From NCBI GenBank assembly GCA_016713735.1, contig JADJOP010000038.1, positions 1 to 44,274 of the forward strand: 44,274 nt of DNA, given 5' to 3'. The DNA comes from Bryobacterales bacterium (lineage in GTDB: Bacteria; Acidobacteriota; Terriglobia; Bryobacterales; Bryobacteraceae). Made by a program: the position numbers and the translations under genes. Under the pieces are notes generated by a model that made no database searches, was not told the origin of the DNA, and saw only the letters and a list, made by a program, of their open reading frames with translations. Positions within the stretch are counted from its first letter, which is position 1; the number at the start of each line of letters is the position of its first letter. This document shows, one piece after another, positions 17,619-28,000 of the stretch.

Positions 17619-20600
17619 TGATGAAGATGGCGGCTGGGCAGCCGTCCCGACTCCAATTGCAGATGATGACGACACGATATCCCTGGCTTCGAATGCAGAC
17701 GACCGTCGCGCTGGCGCTGGCGGCGCTGTGCGGCGTGGTGTGGACGGCGCGGCGGTTGGAGGCGCAGGCTCCGGCGAACACTCCGGCGGTGATGGCGGCC
17801 GAGTTTGAACGCTCGGTGAAGCCGTTTCTCGAGAAGAACTGCGTGCAGTGTCATAACGTGGACAATCCGACGGCGGGCGTGCGCGTGGACCAGTTGGACG
17901 CGTCGATGGCGGACCGGCATATCCGCGTGTGGGAAGGCGTGAAGCACCGTGTGGCCAATGGGACGATGCCGCCGAAGGGGCTGCCGCAACCGGCGACGGC
18001 GGATCGCGACAAGGCGACGCAGTGGATTGGGCAGATGCTGGAGGTGGCGCGGCTGCGTCCGACTCCGAAGAACGGGATGGTGCGGCGGCTGACGGTGGCG
18101 CAGTACCGCAACACGTTGCGGGAGTTGTTGCTGCTGGAGGATGACCTGACGGAGATTCTGCCGCCGGATGCGATTTCGGCGGATGGCTTCGTGAACAACA
18201 AAGAGACGCTGCAGCTTTCGCCGCTGTTGATTGAGGCTTACCTGGAGCTGGCCGATGAGGCGCTGAACCGTTCGATGGTGGACCCGGCGCGGAAACCGGT
18301 GGTGCAGAACTTCCGGATGGAGTTGGGGCGCGGGGTGAACAAGTCGCCGATTGCGGATGAGTTGATTCTTGGGGCGAACAGCGAGTTGTTGGCGAACCCG
18401 GATTTCGTGGTGACGCAGTTGACGCCGCCGAAGCCGTTTGCGTTTGAGCCGTTCCGGATGAGGACGCATTACCGGTTCATCGAAGGCTATCGGGGCAACG
18501 ACACGGTGCGCGGCTGGCGTGAGTTTGACAGCATCTATCACTCGGTGTTCGCGGACATGCGCGGGAGCCGCGGGTATCCGAAGGGCAAGGCCTACGGAAC
18601 GGTGCCGGAAGGGCTGCTGCTGCGGCCGGCGATTCCCAACGATGAATTGTTCACCGAGGATGGAACCTACGGACCAAAGGCGAATTTCAAGATCTCGCTG
18701 CGCGAGTTGCCGGACAACGGGCGGTTCCGCGTGACGGTGATGGCGGCGAAGTATGACGACGGGTTGATGCTGGAGAAGACGGACGCGGCGCGTGAGCCGG
18801 GGGCGGCAGGGCGCGTGGAGTGGAAGCCGGGCGCCGCGGAGGTGACGCTAAGCAACGCGGGCGTATACCAAGTGGATGTGCATACCGAGCCGCGCAACGA
18901 GACGTTTCCTAAGCCGGATGCGACGCGGTTGAGCGAAGGGCTGGGCGGCGCGTGGACGTTTGAGACGCTGGACAAGGCGGCGGCGCTCGACGGCGATGTG
19001 AAACAGGTGAAGACGCCGTTTGGGCAGGGCGTGCGGCTGGATGGTGATGGCGACAGCGTGTCGATTCCCCGCCCCGAGGCATTGCATGTGGGTGAGGGCG
19101 ATTTCACGGTGGCGGCGTGGATCCGGCCGGGAGGGTTGCGGAAGGCCGGGTTGATTTCGCTGGGCATGCCGGAGTGGACGCATGGCTGGTTTCTGGAACT
19201 GGCCGACAACCGGGGGACGCTGCGGTTGGAGACGTCGCGGCCGGACAACGAATCGAATGGCGCGGTAGCCTCGCCGGCGGGGGTGATTGTGCCGAATCAG
19301 TGGCAGCATGTGGCGGCAGTGGTGAAGCGAGGGACGAAGGACACGACGCTGTATGTGAACGGTTACGCGGTGGCGCGGGGCGAGATTGGGAAAGCGAACC
19401 TGGACAATCCGCGGCTGAAGCTGGTGTTGGGGCGGCTGGGCAAAGCGCAGTCGTTCAAGGGCGCGATGGATGAGGTGAGGATCTACACGCGGGCGCTGGA
19501 TGAAGCGGAGTTGCAGGCGCTGATCGAGGCGGGGCGGGAGCACGTGAAGGCGCCGCCGGAGAAGCCGCAGGACGTGACGCTGGCGCTGGGCGGGCGAGAG
19601 TTTTCGGGCGCGCTGCTGCAGGCGCCGTTTGTGGCGGTGCGGCTGCCGGCGGGGAAGCTGCCGGTGAAGGCGGAGTGGAAAGGGGCGCGCGGGTTGGAGC
19701 GCTTGGTGTTCACGCCGCTGGTTGAGAGCGACGGCGTGGCGCGGCGGTTCGCCTTGTTTGAGAAGCGATCGCCAAGGCTGGGCGTGCATTTGGGCTTGCG
19801 GCGTGACTGCGGCAGCACGCTGTTTCCGGTGGGGACGCCGCGGGTGGTGAAGAGCGGGGCGCTGACGAAGTTTGTGTTCGAGGGAGCGATTCGCAACTAT
19901 CCGAGCCCGGATGTGGAAAAGGACAATGTGAACTACCTGGCGGGGGTGCGGGAGATCGGCGTGCGCAGCGAGTACACGGATGGCCGCGACATGCCGCGGC
20001 TGTTGATCCGCTCGGTGGAGTTTGAAGGGCCGTTTTATGACCAGTGGCCGCCGGCATCGCACCGGAACCTGTTTGTGGAGTCGCCGCGGAAGGGCGAGAC
20101 GAGGGAGTATGCGCGCGAGGTGATCCGGCAGTTCGCGGCGCGGGCGTACCGGCGTCCGGTGAAGGCGGATGAGGAGAAGGCGCTGCTGGCGGTGTTTGAC
20201 CAGGCACGGGCGGCGGGCGGGAGTTTTCAGACCGGTGTGAAGGATGCGCTGCAGGTGGTGTTGACGTCGCCGCAGTTTCTGTTCCTGGTGGAGACGAGCG
20301 CGACGCCGAAGCCGGAGCCGTTGGATGAGTATGAACTGGCTTCGAAGTTGTCGTACTTCTTATGGAATGGTCCGCCGGACCGCACGGCGATGCGGCTGGC
20401 GCGCAACGGCACGCTGCGGCAGCAGTTGAACGCCGAGTTGGACCGCATGGTGGCGGACGCGAAGTTCGGGCGGTTCACGCAGGAGTTTGTGTCGCAGTGG
20501 CTGAGTCTGGACAAGTTCCAAGTGGTGGAGCCGGACAAGAAGCAGTTTCCCGATTTGACGCGGGATGCGAAGGCGCATTTGAAGCAGGAGCCGGTGGAGT

Positions 20601-21307
20601 TTGTGCAGCACTTGATCCGGCAGAACCTGCCGGTGAGCAACCTGATCCGCTCGAATTTCGTGATGGCGAACGAGGTGGTGGCGACTTATTACGGGATGGG
20701 CGCGAAGACGGAGAGCGGATTCCAGTTCGTGCCGGTGGCGCACGGGCGGAAGGAGTTGGGCGGCGTGTTGTCGCAGGCTTCGATTCTGGCCGGGTTGTCG
20801 GATGGGCGGGAGTCGAACCCGGTGAAGCGCGGGGCGTGGCTGGCGCGGCGGATTGTAGCCGAGCCGCCGGCTGACCCGCCGCCGAATGTGCCGGCGCTGG
20901 GAGAGGACGCGACAGGGTTGACCTTGCGGCAGCGGCTGGAACAGCATCGCAACGTGGCCGCGTGCAGGCAGTGCCACTTGAAGATCGATCCGTGGGGCGT
21001 GGCGCTGGAGGAGTTCGATGCCAGCGGGCGTTGGAAGTCGCATCCAGTGGATGCAAGTTCGACGCTGCCGGATCAGGCTACCGTGAACGGGGCGCTGGAC
21101 CTGAAGCGGTATCTGAGCGAGGACAGGATTGACCAGGTGGCGTTCAGCGTGTTGAAGCACCTTGCGACGTACGCCACGGGGCGAAGCCTGACGTACAATG
21201 AACTCAATTACTTGAAGACGGAAGGGCCGAAGCTGAAGGCCACCGGTTACCGGATGAAGGATATGGTCCGGTTTGTGGCGGCGAGCCCGCTGTTTCTGGA
21301 AAAGTAG
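17618..21307 (+). CDS. Large planctomycete-type cytochrome protein with DUF1587, LamG, DUF1595, DUF1592, DUF1588 and DUF1585
   Basis: Up to 1229 residues; translation may start at 17663, closer to the hydrophobic signal TTVALALAALCGVVW. Domains in order: cytochrome-like motif CVQCH near residue 75; DUF1587 about 150-215 (RRLTVAQYRNTLRELL); a laminin-G-like jelly-roll module about 440-640 (GVRLDGDGDSVSIP, FTVAAWIRPG, GAMDEVRIYTRALDEAEL), which may bind carbohydrate; DUF1595 about 825-885 (RQFAARAYRRPVKADEEKAL); DUF1592 about 875-1010 (VVLTSPQFLFLVE, ELASKLSYFLWNGPPD); DUF1588 about 1030-1130, with CRQCHLKIDPWG near 1115; DUF1585 to the end. It is paired with DUF1552 downstream. Intact frame. 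Function unknown; a secreted haem protein acting on or near a polysaccharide is inference from the LamG module and neighbours. Confidence 0.88.
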   Translation: MMKMAAGQPSRLQLQMMTTRYPWLRMQTTVALALAALCGVVWTARRLEAQAPANTPAVMAAEFERSVKPFLEKNCVQCHNVDNPTAGVRVDQLDASMADRHIRVWEGVKHRVANGTMPPKGLPQPATADRDKATQWIGQMLEVARLRPTPKNGMVRRLTVAQYRNTLRELLLLEDDLTEILPPDAISADGFVNNKETLQLSPLLIEAYLELADEALNRSMVDPARKPVVQNFRMELGRGVNKSPIADELILGANSELLANPDFVVTQLTPPKPFAFEPFRMRTHYRFIEGYRGNDTVRGWREFDSIYHSVFADMRGSRGYPKGKAYGTVPEGLLLRPAIPNDELFTEDGTYGPKANFKISLRELPDNGRFRVTVMAAKYDDGLMLEKTDAAREPGAAGRVEWKPGAAEVTLSNAGVYQVDVHTEPRNETFPKPDATRLSEGLGGAWTFETLDKAAALDGDVKQVKTPFGQGVRLDGDGDSVSIPRPEALHVGEGDFTVAAWIRPGGLRKAGLISLGMPEWTHGWFLELADNRGTLRLETSRPDNESNGAVASPAGVIVPNQWQHVAAVVKRGTKDTTLYVNGYAVARGEIGKANLDNPRLKLVLGRLGKAQSFKGAMDEVRIYTRALDEAELQALIEAGREHVKAPPEKPQDVTLALGGREFSGALLQAPFVAVRLPAGKLPVKAEWKGARGLERLVFTPLVESDGVARRFALFEKRSPRLGVHLGLRRDCGSTLFPVGTPRVVKSGALTKFVFEGAIRNYPSPDVEKDNVNYLAGVREIGVRSEYTDGRDMPRLLIRSVEFEGPFYDQWPPASHRNLFVESPRKGETREYAREVIRQFAARAYRRPVKADEEKALLAVFDQARAAGGSFQTGVKDALQVVLTSPQFLFLVETSATPKPEPLDEYELASKLSYFLWNGPPDRTAMRLARNGTLRQQLNAELDRMVADAKFGRFTQEFVSQWLSLDKFQVVEPDKKQFPDLTRDAKAHLKQEPVEFVQHLIRQNLPVSNLIRSNFVMANEVVATYYGMGAKTESGFQFVPVAHGRKELGGVLSQASILAGLSDGRESNPVKRGAWLARRIVAEPPADPPPNVPALGEDATGLTLRQRLEQHRNVAACRQCHLKIDPWGVALEEFDASGRWKSHPVDASSTLPDQATVNGALDLKRYLSEDRIDQVAFSVLKHLATYATGRSLTYNELNYLKTEGPKLKATGYRMKDMVRFVAASPLFLEK

Positions 21308-21326
21308 GCGCGTGGAGAGGATGAGC

Positions 21327-22661
21327 ATGAGCCGGATGATCGATCGCAGAGCGTTTCTCAAGGGGACTGGCGGCATGGCGCTGGCGCTGCCGGTGCTGGA
21401 TGCGATGGGGGCCGAGGTGACGGCGCAGTCGCCGAAGCGGTTTTGCGCGCTCTACACGGCTAACGGCATGGCGCTGCCGAAGGAAGAGCACGGCATCGCG
21501 GAGTGGCACTGGTTTCCGACGGCGACGAAGAACGGCGAATTTGTTTTTAGCAAGTCGACCGAGCCGCTGGCGCCGTTCCGGAAGCAGTTGAGCTTTATGG
21601 GCGGGCTGCATCATCCGAGCGGGCCGAAGGCTGATCCGCACACCTGTTCGGACATGTGGCTGACGGGCGCGCCGCTGCACAACCCGAAGCCGGGCACCTA
21701 CAACACGGTGGGCCTGGACCAGATGATCGCGCTGCACACGAAGCAGTATTGCCGGCAGCCGTCGCTGATCCTTTCGATTGACGCGGGCACGGGCTTTCTG
21801 TCGCGTACGGGTACGATTTCCTACAGCCTGGAGGGGCGGCCGATTCCGGCTGAGAACAGTCCGCGGCGGATCTTTGACCGGTTGTTTAAGGCGGACCGCA
21901 CGTCGCTCAAGAGCGAGCATGAGCGATTGCAGCGGCGGATCAAGCTAGTGGATGCGGTGGTGGAGAGTGCGAAATCGCTGGATAGGGAACTGGGCAAGTC
22001 GGACCGCGAGCGAATGGATCAGTATCTGACGTCGCTCAACGAGGTGGAGTCGCGGCTGATCGCTTCGGAGAAGTGGATCGACATTCCGCTCAAGAAGCAG
22101 GACTACTCGCACTTGAACCTGGAAGCGACGAACGAGGGCGAACCGGCGGAGTTCTACCGTACGATGTTCGATTTGATCGCGCTTGCTTTTGACGCCGACA
22201 TCACGCGTTCGGTGGCGTTCATGTTGAACCGCGAGGACGGCATGGGCATCAGCGACACGTTCCCGATCAAGCTGGGGCTGGGCAAGACGCACCACAACCT
22301 GTCGCACGCGACGGATAAGGAAGGGCAACTGAACTTTGCCAAGTACGACCGGTTCCTGGCCGAGCAGGTCGCGCACTTCTTCACGCGGATGAACAGCTAC
22401 CAGGACCGCACGGGGACGGTGTTGGACAACACGATTGTGCTGTTCGGCAGCGGCGCGAGCACGACGCACAATCCGCTGAACCTGCCGACGATGGTGGCGG
22501 GCGGGGCGAACATGGGTCTGAAACACGGCGCCTACTGGCGCAAGGACGGCTCGCGGATGTCGAACATGTACCTGAGCATCCTGCGGTCGTTGGGGATCGA
22601 GCAGGAATCGTTCGCCGATAGCACGGGCACGCTGACGGGGTCGATCTTCAGCAAAGCATAG
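21327..22661 (+). CDS. DUF1552 protein, Tat-exported
   Basis: About 444 residues. The N-terminus MIDRRAFLKGTGGMALALPV is a clear twin-arginine signal. Further family features are RFCALYTANGMALP, WFPTATKNGEF, FMGGLHHPSGPKADPHTC and SDMWLTGAP, SLILSIDAGTG, and at the end NTIVLFGSGASTTHNPLNLP. The ribosome binding site GGAGAGG favours the second ATG (21327) over the one at 21321. DUF1552 proteins are distant relatives of DUF1501 proteins and travel with DUF1592-family cytochrome proteins, as here. No activity is established. Confidence 0.9.
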   Translation: MSRMIDRRAFLKGTGGMALALPVLDAMGAEVTAQSPKRFCALYTANGMALPKEEHGIAEWHWFPTATKNGEFVFSKSTEPLAPFRKQLSFMGGLHHPSGPKADPHTCSDMWLTGAPLHNPKPGTYNTVGLDQMIALHTKQYCRQPSLILSIDAGTGFLSRTGTISYSLEGRPIPAENSPRRIFDRLFKADRTSLKSEHERLQRRIKLVDAVVESAKSLDRELGKSDRERMDQYLTSLNEVESRLIASEKWIDIPLKKQDYSHLNLEATNEGEPAEFYRTMFDLIALAFDADITRSVAFMLNREDGMGISDTFPIKLGLGKTHHNLSHATDKEGQLNFAKYDRFLAEQVAHFFTRMNSYQDRTGTVLDNTIVLFGSGASTTHNPLNLPTMVAGGANMGLKHGAYWRKDGSRMSNMYLSILRSLGIEQESFADSTGTLTGSIFSKA

Positions 22662-22670
22662 GAGAGCACG

Positions 22671-23528
22671 ATGGCACGTTTGGTGTTGGCAGCGCTGTTG
22701 GCCGTGGCGGCTGGGGCGCAGACGGCGCCGCGTGTGGAGCGCAACATTCCCTACGCGCAGCCGGCGACGGAGCGGAATCTGCTCGACGTGTATGCGCCGG
22801 CGAGCGGCGCGAAGATGCCGGTGGTGGTGTGGGTGCACGGCGGCGGGTGGATGCGTGGCAGCAAAGAGGAGATGAACGCGAAGCCGGCGGCGTTTGTGGA
22901 GAAGGGGTATGTGTTCGTTCCGGTGAACTACCGGTTTGTGCCGCAGGTGGCGATGGGGACGATCATTCGCGATGTGGCCAAGGCGGTGGGCTGGGCGCAT
23001 GCGAACGCCGGGCGCTATGGGGGCGATCCAGAGCGGATGTTCGTGATGGGGCACTCGGCGGGGGCGCAACTGGCGGCGATTCTCTGCACGGATAGCCGGT
23101 ATGTGGAGGCCGAGGGCGTGCCGCTGGATCACATCAAAGGTTGCGTGCCGCTGGATGGTGATACGTATGATGTGCCGCTGCAGGTAGCGACGGCGACGGC
23201 ACGGAGATTGAGTTTGAAGCAGCCGCGGCCGAAGATGGGGCATCCGGAGAAGTTCGGCACGCTGGCGCAGCAGCGGCTGTATTCGGCGGTGAATCATGTG
23301 GCGCCGAACCGGGGGATTCCGCCGTTTCTGCTGCTGCATGTGGCCGATCACACGGACACGACGGCGCAGGCGCAGCGGCTCTGGGCGGCGCTGGATCAGG
23401 CGGGGATCAAGGCGAAGATGTTCGGGTCCGAGGGGACGGACCATGTGAAGTTGGACCGCGACATCGGCGTGGCGGGCGATGCGGCGACGCGCGAGTTGTT
23501 CGCTTTCATGGCCGAGTGTTTGCGGTAG
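22671..23528 (+). CDS. Secreted alpha/beta-hydrolase esterase
   Basis: 285 residues with signal peptide RLVLAALLAVAAGAQ. The oxyanion-hole motif is VVVWVHGGGWMRGSK; the nucleophile elbow is MGHSAGAQLA (Ser); GTDHVKLDRDIG near the end supplies the catalytic His, with an Asp in the strand HVADHTD region. This is the BD-FAE/esterase-lipase group that often removes acyl or feruloyl groups from polysaccharides. It starts nine bases after the DUF1552 stop with ribosome binding site GGAG, so it belongs to the same transcription unit. It overlaps by about 20 bases the convergent sulfatase gene. The substrate is inferred only from context. Confidence 0.85.
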   Translation: MARLVLAALLAVAAGAQTAPRVERNIPYAQPATERNLLDVYAPASGAKMPVVVWVHGGGWMRGSKEEMNAKPAAFVEKGYVFVPVNYRFVPQVAMGTIIRDVAKAVGWAHANAGRYGGDPERMFVMGHSAGAQLAAILCTDSRYVEAEGVPLDHIKGCVPLDGDTYDVPLQVATATARRLSLKQPRPKMGHPEKFGTLAQQRLYSAVNHVAPNRGIPPFLLLHVADHTDTTAQAQRLWAALDQAGIKAKMFGSEGTDHVKLDRDIGVAGDAATRELFAFMAECLR

Positions 23529-25020
23529 GGGCGAGGCGGGAGGCATCCCATTCGACGATGGCGCGTTCGAGACGGCGGCGGTGTGCCTGGGCCTTGGCGC
23601 TGGCGAAGAGCGTGGCCGATTCGTTGGGGTCGCGGCGGAGATTGTAGAGCGAGGCGTCGGAATTGGCGGCGAAGCGAGCGGGGTCGCGGGGGGCGGAGAA
23701 AAGGGAGAGCTTCCAGTCGCCATCGCGGACCATCACCTGGCGGTCGTGGTCGCGCCAACCTTGATAGCCGAAGGCGATTTCGCTGATCACAGGGCGGCGC
23801 GGCGGTTCCTTGCCTCGGCGAAGGGACGAGGCGAGGCTTGCGCCTTCAACGCCATCGAACGGGAGGCCAGCGAGATCGAGAAGCGTGGGGAGAATGCCGA
23901 GGGTGCTCACTGGCGTGCGGAAGCGTGTGCGGGGGCGAATGCGGCCGGGGGCCCAGAAGATGTAGGGGACGGTGGCGACCTGTTCGTAGAAGGTTTGTTT
24001 TTGGAGCAGGCCGTGGTCGCCGAGGTGGGTGCCGTGGTCGGCGGTCATGACGACGATGGTGTTGTCGAGGAGGCCGCGGGTGCGCATGAAGTCGAGGAGG
24101 CGGCCGATGGTGGCGTCAGCAAAGGCGCAGCGGGCGTAGTAGTAATGCTGAGACTTGCGCAGGTGTTCGGGGGAGAGGGCGTCGCTGCCTTCGAAGCTGC
24201 GCAGGAGGAGGCGTTCGCGTTCGGGCTGCGCGGCGAGTTCGGCGGCGGAGGGTGAAGGGATGCGGATGCGGTTGGGGTCAATGAGCGGGAGATAGCGCGC
24301 CGGCGTGACGACGGGGGTGTGCGGAGCGTTCAACGAGAGGCGCAGCAGGAAGGGCTTGGATGCGTCGCGTCGCTCGAGCCACTGCGTGGCGAGGGCGACG
24401 TTGCGGGCCTCAGCGGTTTCCTCTTCAGTGGCGGGGAAGCGTCCGGCGAGGATCCAGCGGCGTTGGATCTTCTGTTGGGGCAGGATCGGGTATTGGACGA
24501 CGTCGTGTTGGGCAGGGTCGTGTCCTTTGCCGTAGCGGGCGGGGTCGACGATGCCTTCGGTGGGGCTGCCGCCTTCGGTTTGGAAGGCCTGGCGGGGGTT
24601 GGAGAAGAAGTAGTGTTTCTTGCCAAAGGAGGCGGTTTGGTAGCCCGAGTCTTCGAAGCGCCAGGTGAGGAAGCGGGTTTCGGGGCCGAGGCGGGCTTCG
24701 TTGTGGAGGACGCCGGTGGTGGAGCCTGAGTTGCCGGTGAGCAGCGAGCAGCGGCAAGGGACGCAGACGGGTGAGGGGGTGTAGGCGGATTCGAAGAGGG
24801 CGCCTTCGGCGGCGAGGCGGTCGAGAGTGGGCGAGTGGCCCCAGGGGCTGCCGTAGCAGGCGAGGGAGTCGGGGCGGTGCTCATCGGTCATGAGCCAGAG
24901 GATGTTGGGGCGGGAGGATTTGGGCGCGGGCGACGGCGCGGACGGCGGTGCGGCTTGGGGCGCGGCCGGAGCTGGGAACAGCCCCGGCGCAGTGGCAAGA
25001 AGTGCCCGGCGAGTGAGCAT
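23506..25020 (-). CDS. Secreted sulfatase
   Basis: About 504 residues. The N-terminus MLTRRALLATAPGLFPAP is an export signal (twin-arginine-like), then a Pro/Ala linker and the sulfatase start RPNILWLMTDEHRPDSLACY. The formylglycine motif is CVPCR within PSPVCVPCRCSLLTG, matching the C-x-P-x-R core with Cys in the fourth place instead of the commoner Ser. Metal and active-site regions include FGKKHYF, APHTPVVTP and VVMTADHGTHLGDHGLLQK. GAGGTG six bases upstream favours the ATG at 25020 over a GTG at 25029. It follows the GH106 gene with overlapping signals and likely removes sulfate from a glycan. The activating enzyme is not in the window. Confidence 0.88.
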   Translation of the reverse strand: MLTRRALLATAPGLFPAPAAPQAAPPSAPSPAPKSSRPNILWLMTDEHRPDSLACYGSPWGHSPTLDRLAAEGALFESAYTPSPVCVPCRCSLLTGNSGSTTGVLHNEARLGPETRFLTWRFEDSGYQTASFGKKHYFFSNPRQAFQTEGGSPTEGIVDPARYGKGHDPAQHDVVQYPILPQQKIQRRWILAGRFPATEEETAEARNVALATQWLERRDASKPFLLRLSLNAPHTPVVTPARYLPLIDPNRIRIPSPSAAELAAQPERERLLLRSFEGSDALSPEHLRKSQHYYYARCAFADATIGRLLDFMRTRGLLDNTIVVMTADHGTHLGDHGLLQKQTFYEQVATVPYIFWAPGRIRPRTRFRTPVSTLGILPTLLDLAGLPFDGVEGASLASSLRRGKEPPRRPVISEIAFGYQGWRDHDRQVMVRDGDWKLSLFSAPRDPARFAANSDASLYNLRRDPNESATLFASAKAQAHRRRLERAIVEWDASRLAPTANTRP

Positions 25021-25025
25021 CGTGT

Positions 25026-28000
25026 TCACCTCGCGGGTTCCGCTACGAGGCGGACAGGGCCGAAGAGGCCCGAGGGCATGGGCTCGTGTTGGGCCCAGGG
25101 TTTGCCGCCGGAGACGGTGACGTTGGTGCGCGTGGTGCGTTGTTCGGGCGGCAGTTTGGCGTCGCCGACGAGGCGATTGAACCAGGTGTTGGTGACCTCA
25201 ACGACAAGCTGGTTTTCGCCGTCCTGGAGGGCGCTGGAAGCGTCGACGGTAAACGGGGAGGTCCAGGCGACGCCGAGAGGCTTGCCGTTGAGCCAGACCT
25301 CGCCGATGTTCCAGAGGTTGCCGAGGTCGATGTGGGGCGTGAAGCCGGAGCGGCGCCAGTTGGCGGGCAGACGGAAGCTGGTGCGGTAGATAGCGGTGCC
25401 GGAGAAGTGCTTCAGCGCGGTGTTGGAGTGGGTGGTCCAGGAGGTGAGTTGAGGGAAGGCGACGGACTTGGGGCCACCTTCGAAGTCTGCGCTCCAGGGG
25501 CCGTTGAGGGTGATGGCTGAGGGGGTGGGGCCGGGCCTTTTCACGGCGGGAGGAGAAGCGGGCGCGGGGCGTTGGAAGATGACGAAGACGCTGCCGTTGG
25601 GGGGCAGTGAGATGGGCACTTCCATGGCGTTGCCTTTGCGGCGCCATGCGGCGGCGGGCACGATAGAGGCGGTGACGGGATTCCAGAGTTCAGGTTCGCG
25701 GTTTCCGGCGCGGAAGGTGATGGAGGCCGACTGGGGTTGGGCGGTGGTGTTGCGAAGGAAGTAGATGTCGGCGGCGCCGTCGCTGCGGTGGATGAAGTCG
25801 AACGCGGCGGGGGCGGTGACGTCGGGCACGATGTTCATCAAGGCGAGGACTTCGCGCTCGGTCTTGCCCCAGATGACGCGGCCTTTGCCGTGGGCGCGCG
25901 TGGTTTTCGATTTACCGTCGAGGCCGGCCCAGAGGCGGGCGGCGAGATCGCGCACGGTGGCGTCGCTCGCGGGATGGCCCTCGAGGCCGACGGCTCGTTC
26001 GGGCTTTGGGCCAATGATGGTGCCGCCGGCGGAAACGAGTTGTTCGAGCTTGGTGAGAACGGCGGGGTGGATGTCGCGCTCCTCGGGCAGAACGAGCACG
26101 GCGTAGCTGGTGCCGTCAGGCAGCGTGAAGCGGCCGTCCTTGATGGAGAGGCGGTTCAGGATGACGTCGGAGTTGGTGTAGTCGTAGTCGTAGCCGGGGC
26201 CGAGGTTGGGCTTTACGCGGCGGGGCGGGATGAAGCGGAAGCCGCCGTCGCCGTAGTAGTAGAGCACGTCGCCGACGAAGCGGCCGCGCTGGAGGAGGAA
26301 CGAGGAGCGCGAAAGGTAGTCGAGGAAGGGCTTGGCTTTGGGCCACCAGGTGACGTTGCGGTTGATGTGGGTTCCGGCGAGGTAGACCCAGCCGGGCTTG
26401 CCGGCTTCGGGCGGACCGTGGGTCCAGGTGTGCCACACCATGTGATTGCCGCCTTCGGTAAAGACGCGGTCAGCGGAGGGCTTGAGGTCTTGCGGGCCTT
26501 CCTGCCAGCCCTCAAAAGAGGTGAAGGCTTCCATGTGGACGCGCGGTTTGCCGTAGATGTGGCCGGCGGAGGCGGTTTCCTTGATCACCCAGAGGCCGTC
26601 GGCATTGGGGCGGAAGGGCCAGAACTCACCTTGGATCTCATCGACGGCGGCGTTGGCGAGCAGCGAGTCGACGGGTACGTTGTGGACGGGCGGGCCCGGC
26701 CCCCCGGCTTCGGATTTGATGCCCAGGCCGGCCTTGCGGGCCGAATCGCTGGCGGCGACATAGTAGTGCTGGATGAGGACATCGCTGAGAGTCTTGCGGT
26801 AGTCGAAGAGGAAGCGGGCAGTGGTTTCGTCGTCGATGACGCGGGCGCCGAAGACGGCGGGGAGATAGGGCGTCATGTCGTAACCGCGGAGGCGCTTGAA
26901 GTCGGCGAGGAAGCCGGGGGACCAGACGGGGCCAACGACCTCGTAGCTGGCGAGGTAGAGGTTGGCGAGGCCGCTGGATTTGAGATCGCCGAAGGTCTCC
27001 TTGAGGCGGGCTAGGACGTAGTCCATGTGGGCGTGTGTGGCTTCGGCGCTGAAGTGGTCAGTGGCCCAACCGTCGGAGTTGGGGCTGGGCACTTTGAGGC
27101 GCTCGCCGATGTTCATGACGACGTAACGGAGGATGGTCCACTGGCCGGCGGGGGCATTCCATTTGAGGCGGCCCGAGGAGTCGACGAAGCGGGTGACGTC
27201 GATGGCTTGCGTGGTGTTGGCGAAGTGGAAGGGAGGCTGACCGGCAGTGGCGAAGACGCCGCGAGGGCCGCTGGCATCGGCATCGTGGAGGTTGTCGCGG
27301 TTCCAGTCGGGACCGTAGCCGTAGGGAGCGGTGGAGCGGAGGACGGCGGCGCCGTTGCGCATGCGATCGCCCTGGTAACCGAGGGCGACGTTGACTCCTT
27401 GGGTGTTGAAGAGGCCGAATTCGCCGAGGGTCAAGCGTGGACGAGAGGAGTCGTGCGCGCTGAGCAGGCGGAGGCGGACGTAACGGCCGCGGGTTCCGGC
27501 AGGGAGGGCGAAGGTCTGTGGGCCGGGCGGCGGGGAGGGAGGCGCGAAGGACTTCCTTGAAATCGGAGTCTTCTGTCCCTTTGCTGGAGACGGCGATGCT
27601 GAACTCACGCGTGGGGGACATGGTGGCAGTGACGGGCGACGTGCCTGGGTTGCCGTTGTCGAGGATGGCTTCCTTGAGAGCGTGGTCAGCGGCGGGGTCG
27701 AGTTGGATGACGAAGTCGTGGCCAGGTCCGCGGAGGTTGGAGGGAACAGCGAGGACGGCGGCGTCGCGCCAGAAGGCGGGTGTGCCATCGGGGGCGGCGG
27801 GGGCGGTGGGCGGCTTGGGCGGGAAGGGGAGGAGGAGGTCGACGGCACGCCCGCCATCGACGGTGGTTTCGACAGGATAGAGGCCCATGCTGCCGTGCTT
27901 GGGTTCGATCCAGTGGCCGCCGAGATCCCAACTGGAGACGACGGAGAAGTCGACCTGGAGACCGAGTTGGCGGGCTTGGTCAACGGACTCCTTGAACTGC

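Noticed and set aside
21945..23723. A 592-residue open frame on the minus strand opposite DUF1552 and the esterase
   Set aside because: Arg/His-rich, no domain, and fully antisense to two clear genes; long antisense frames are expected in DNA of this base composition.
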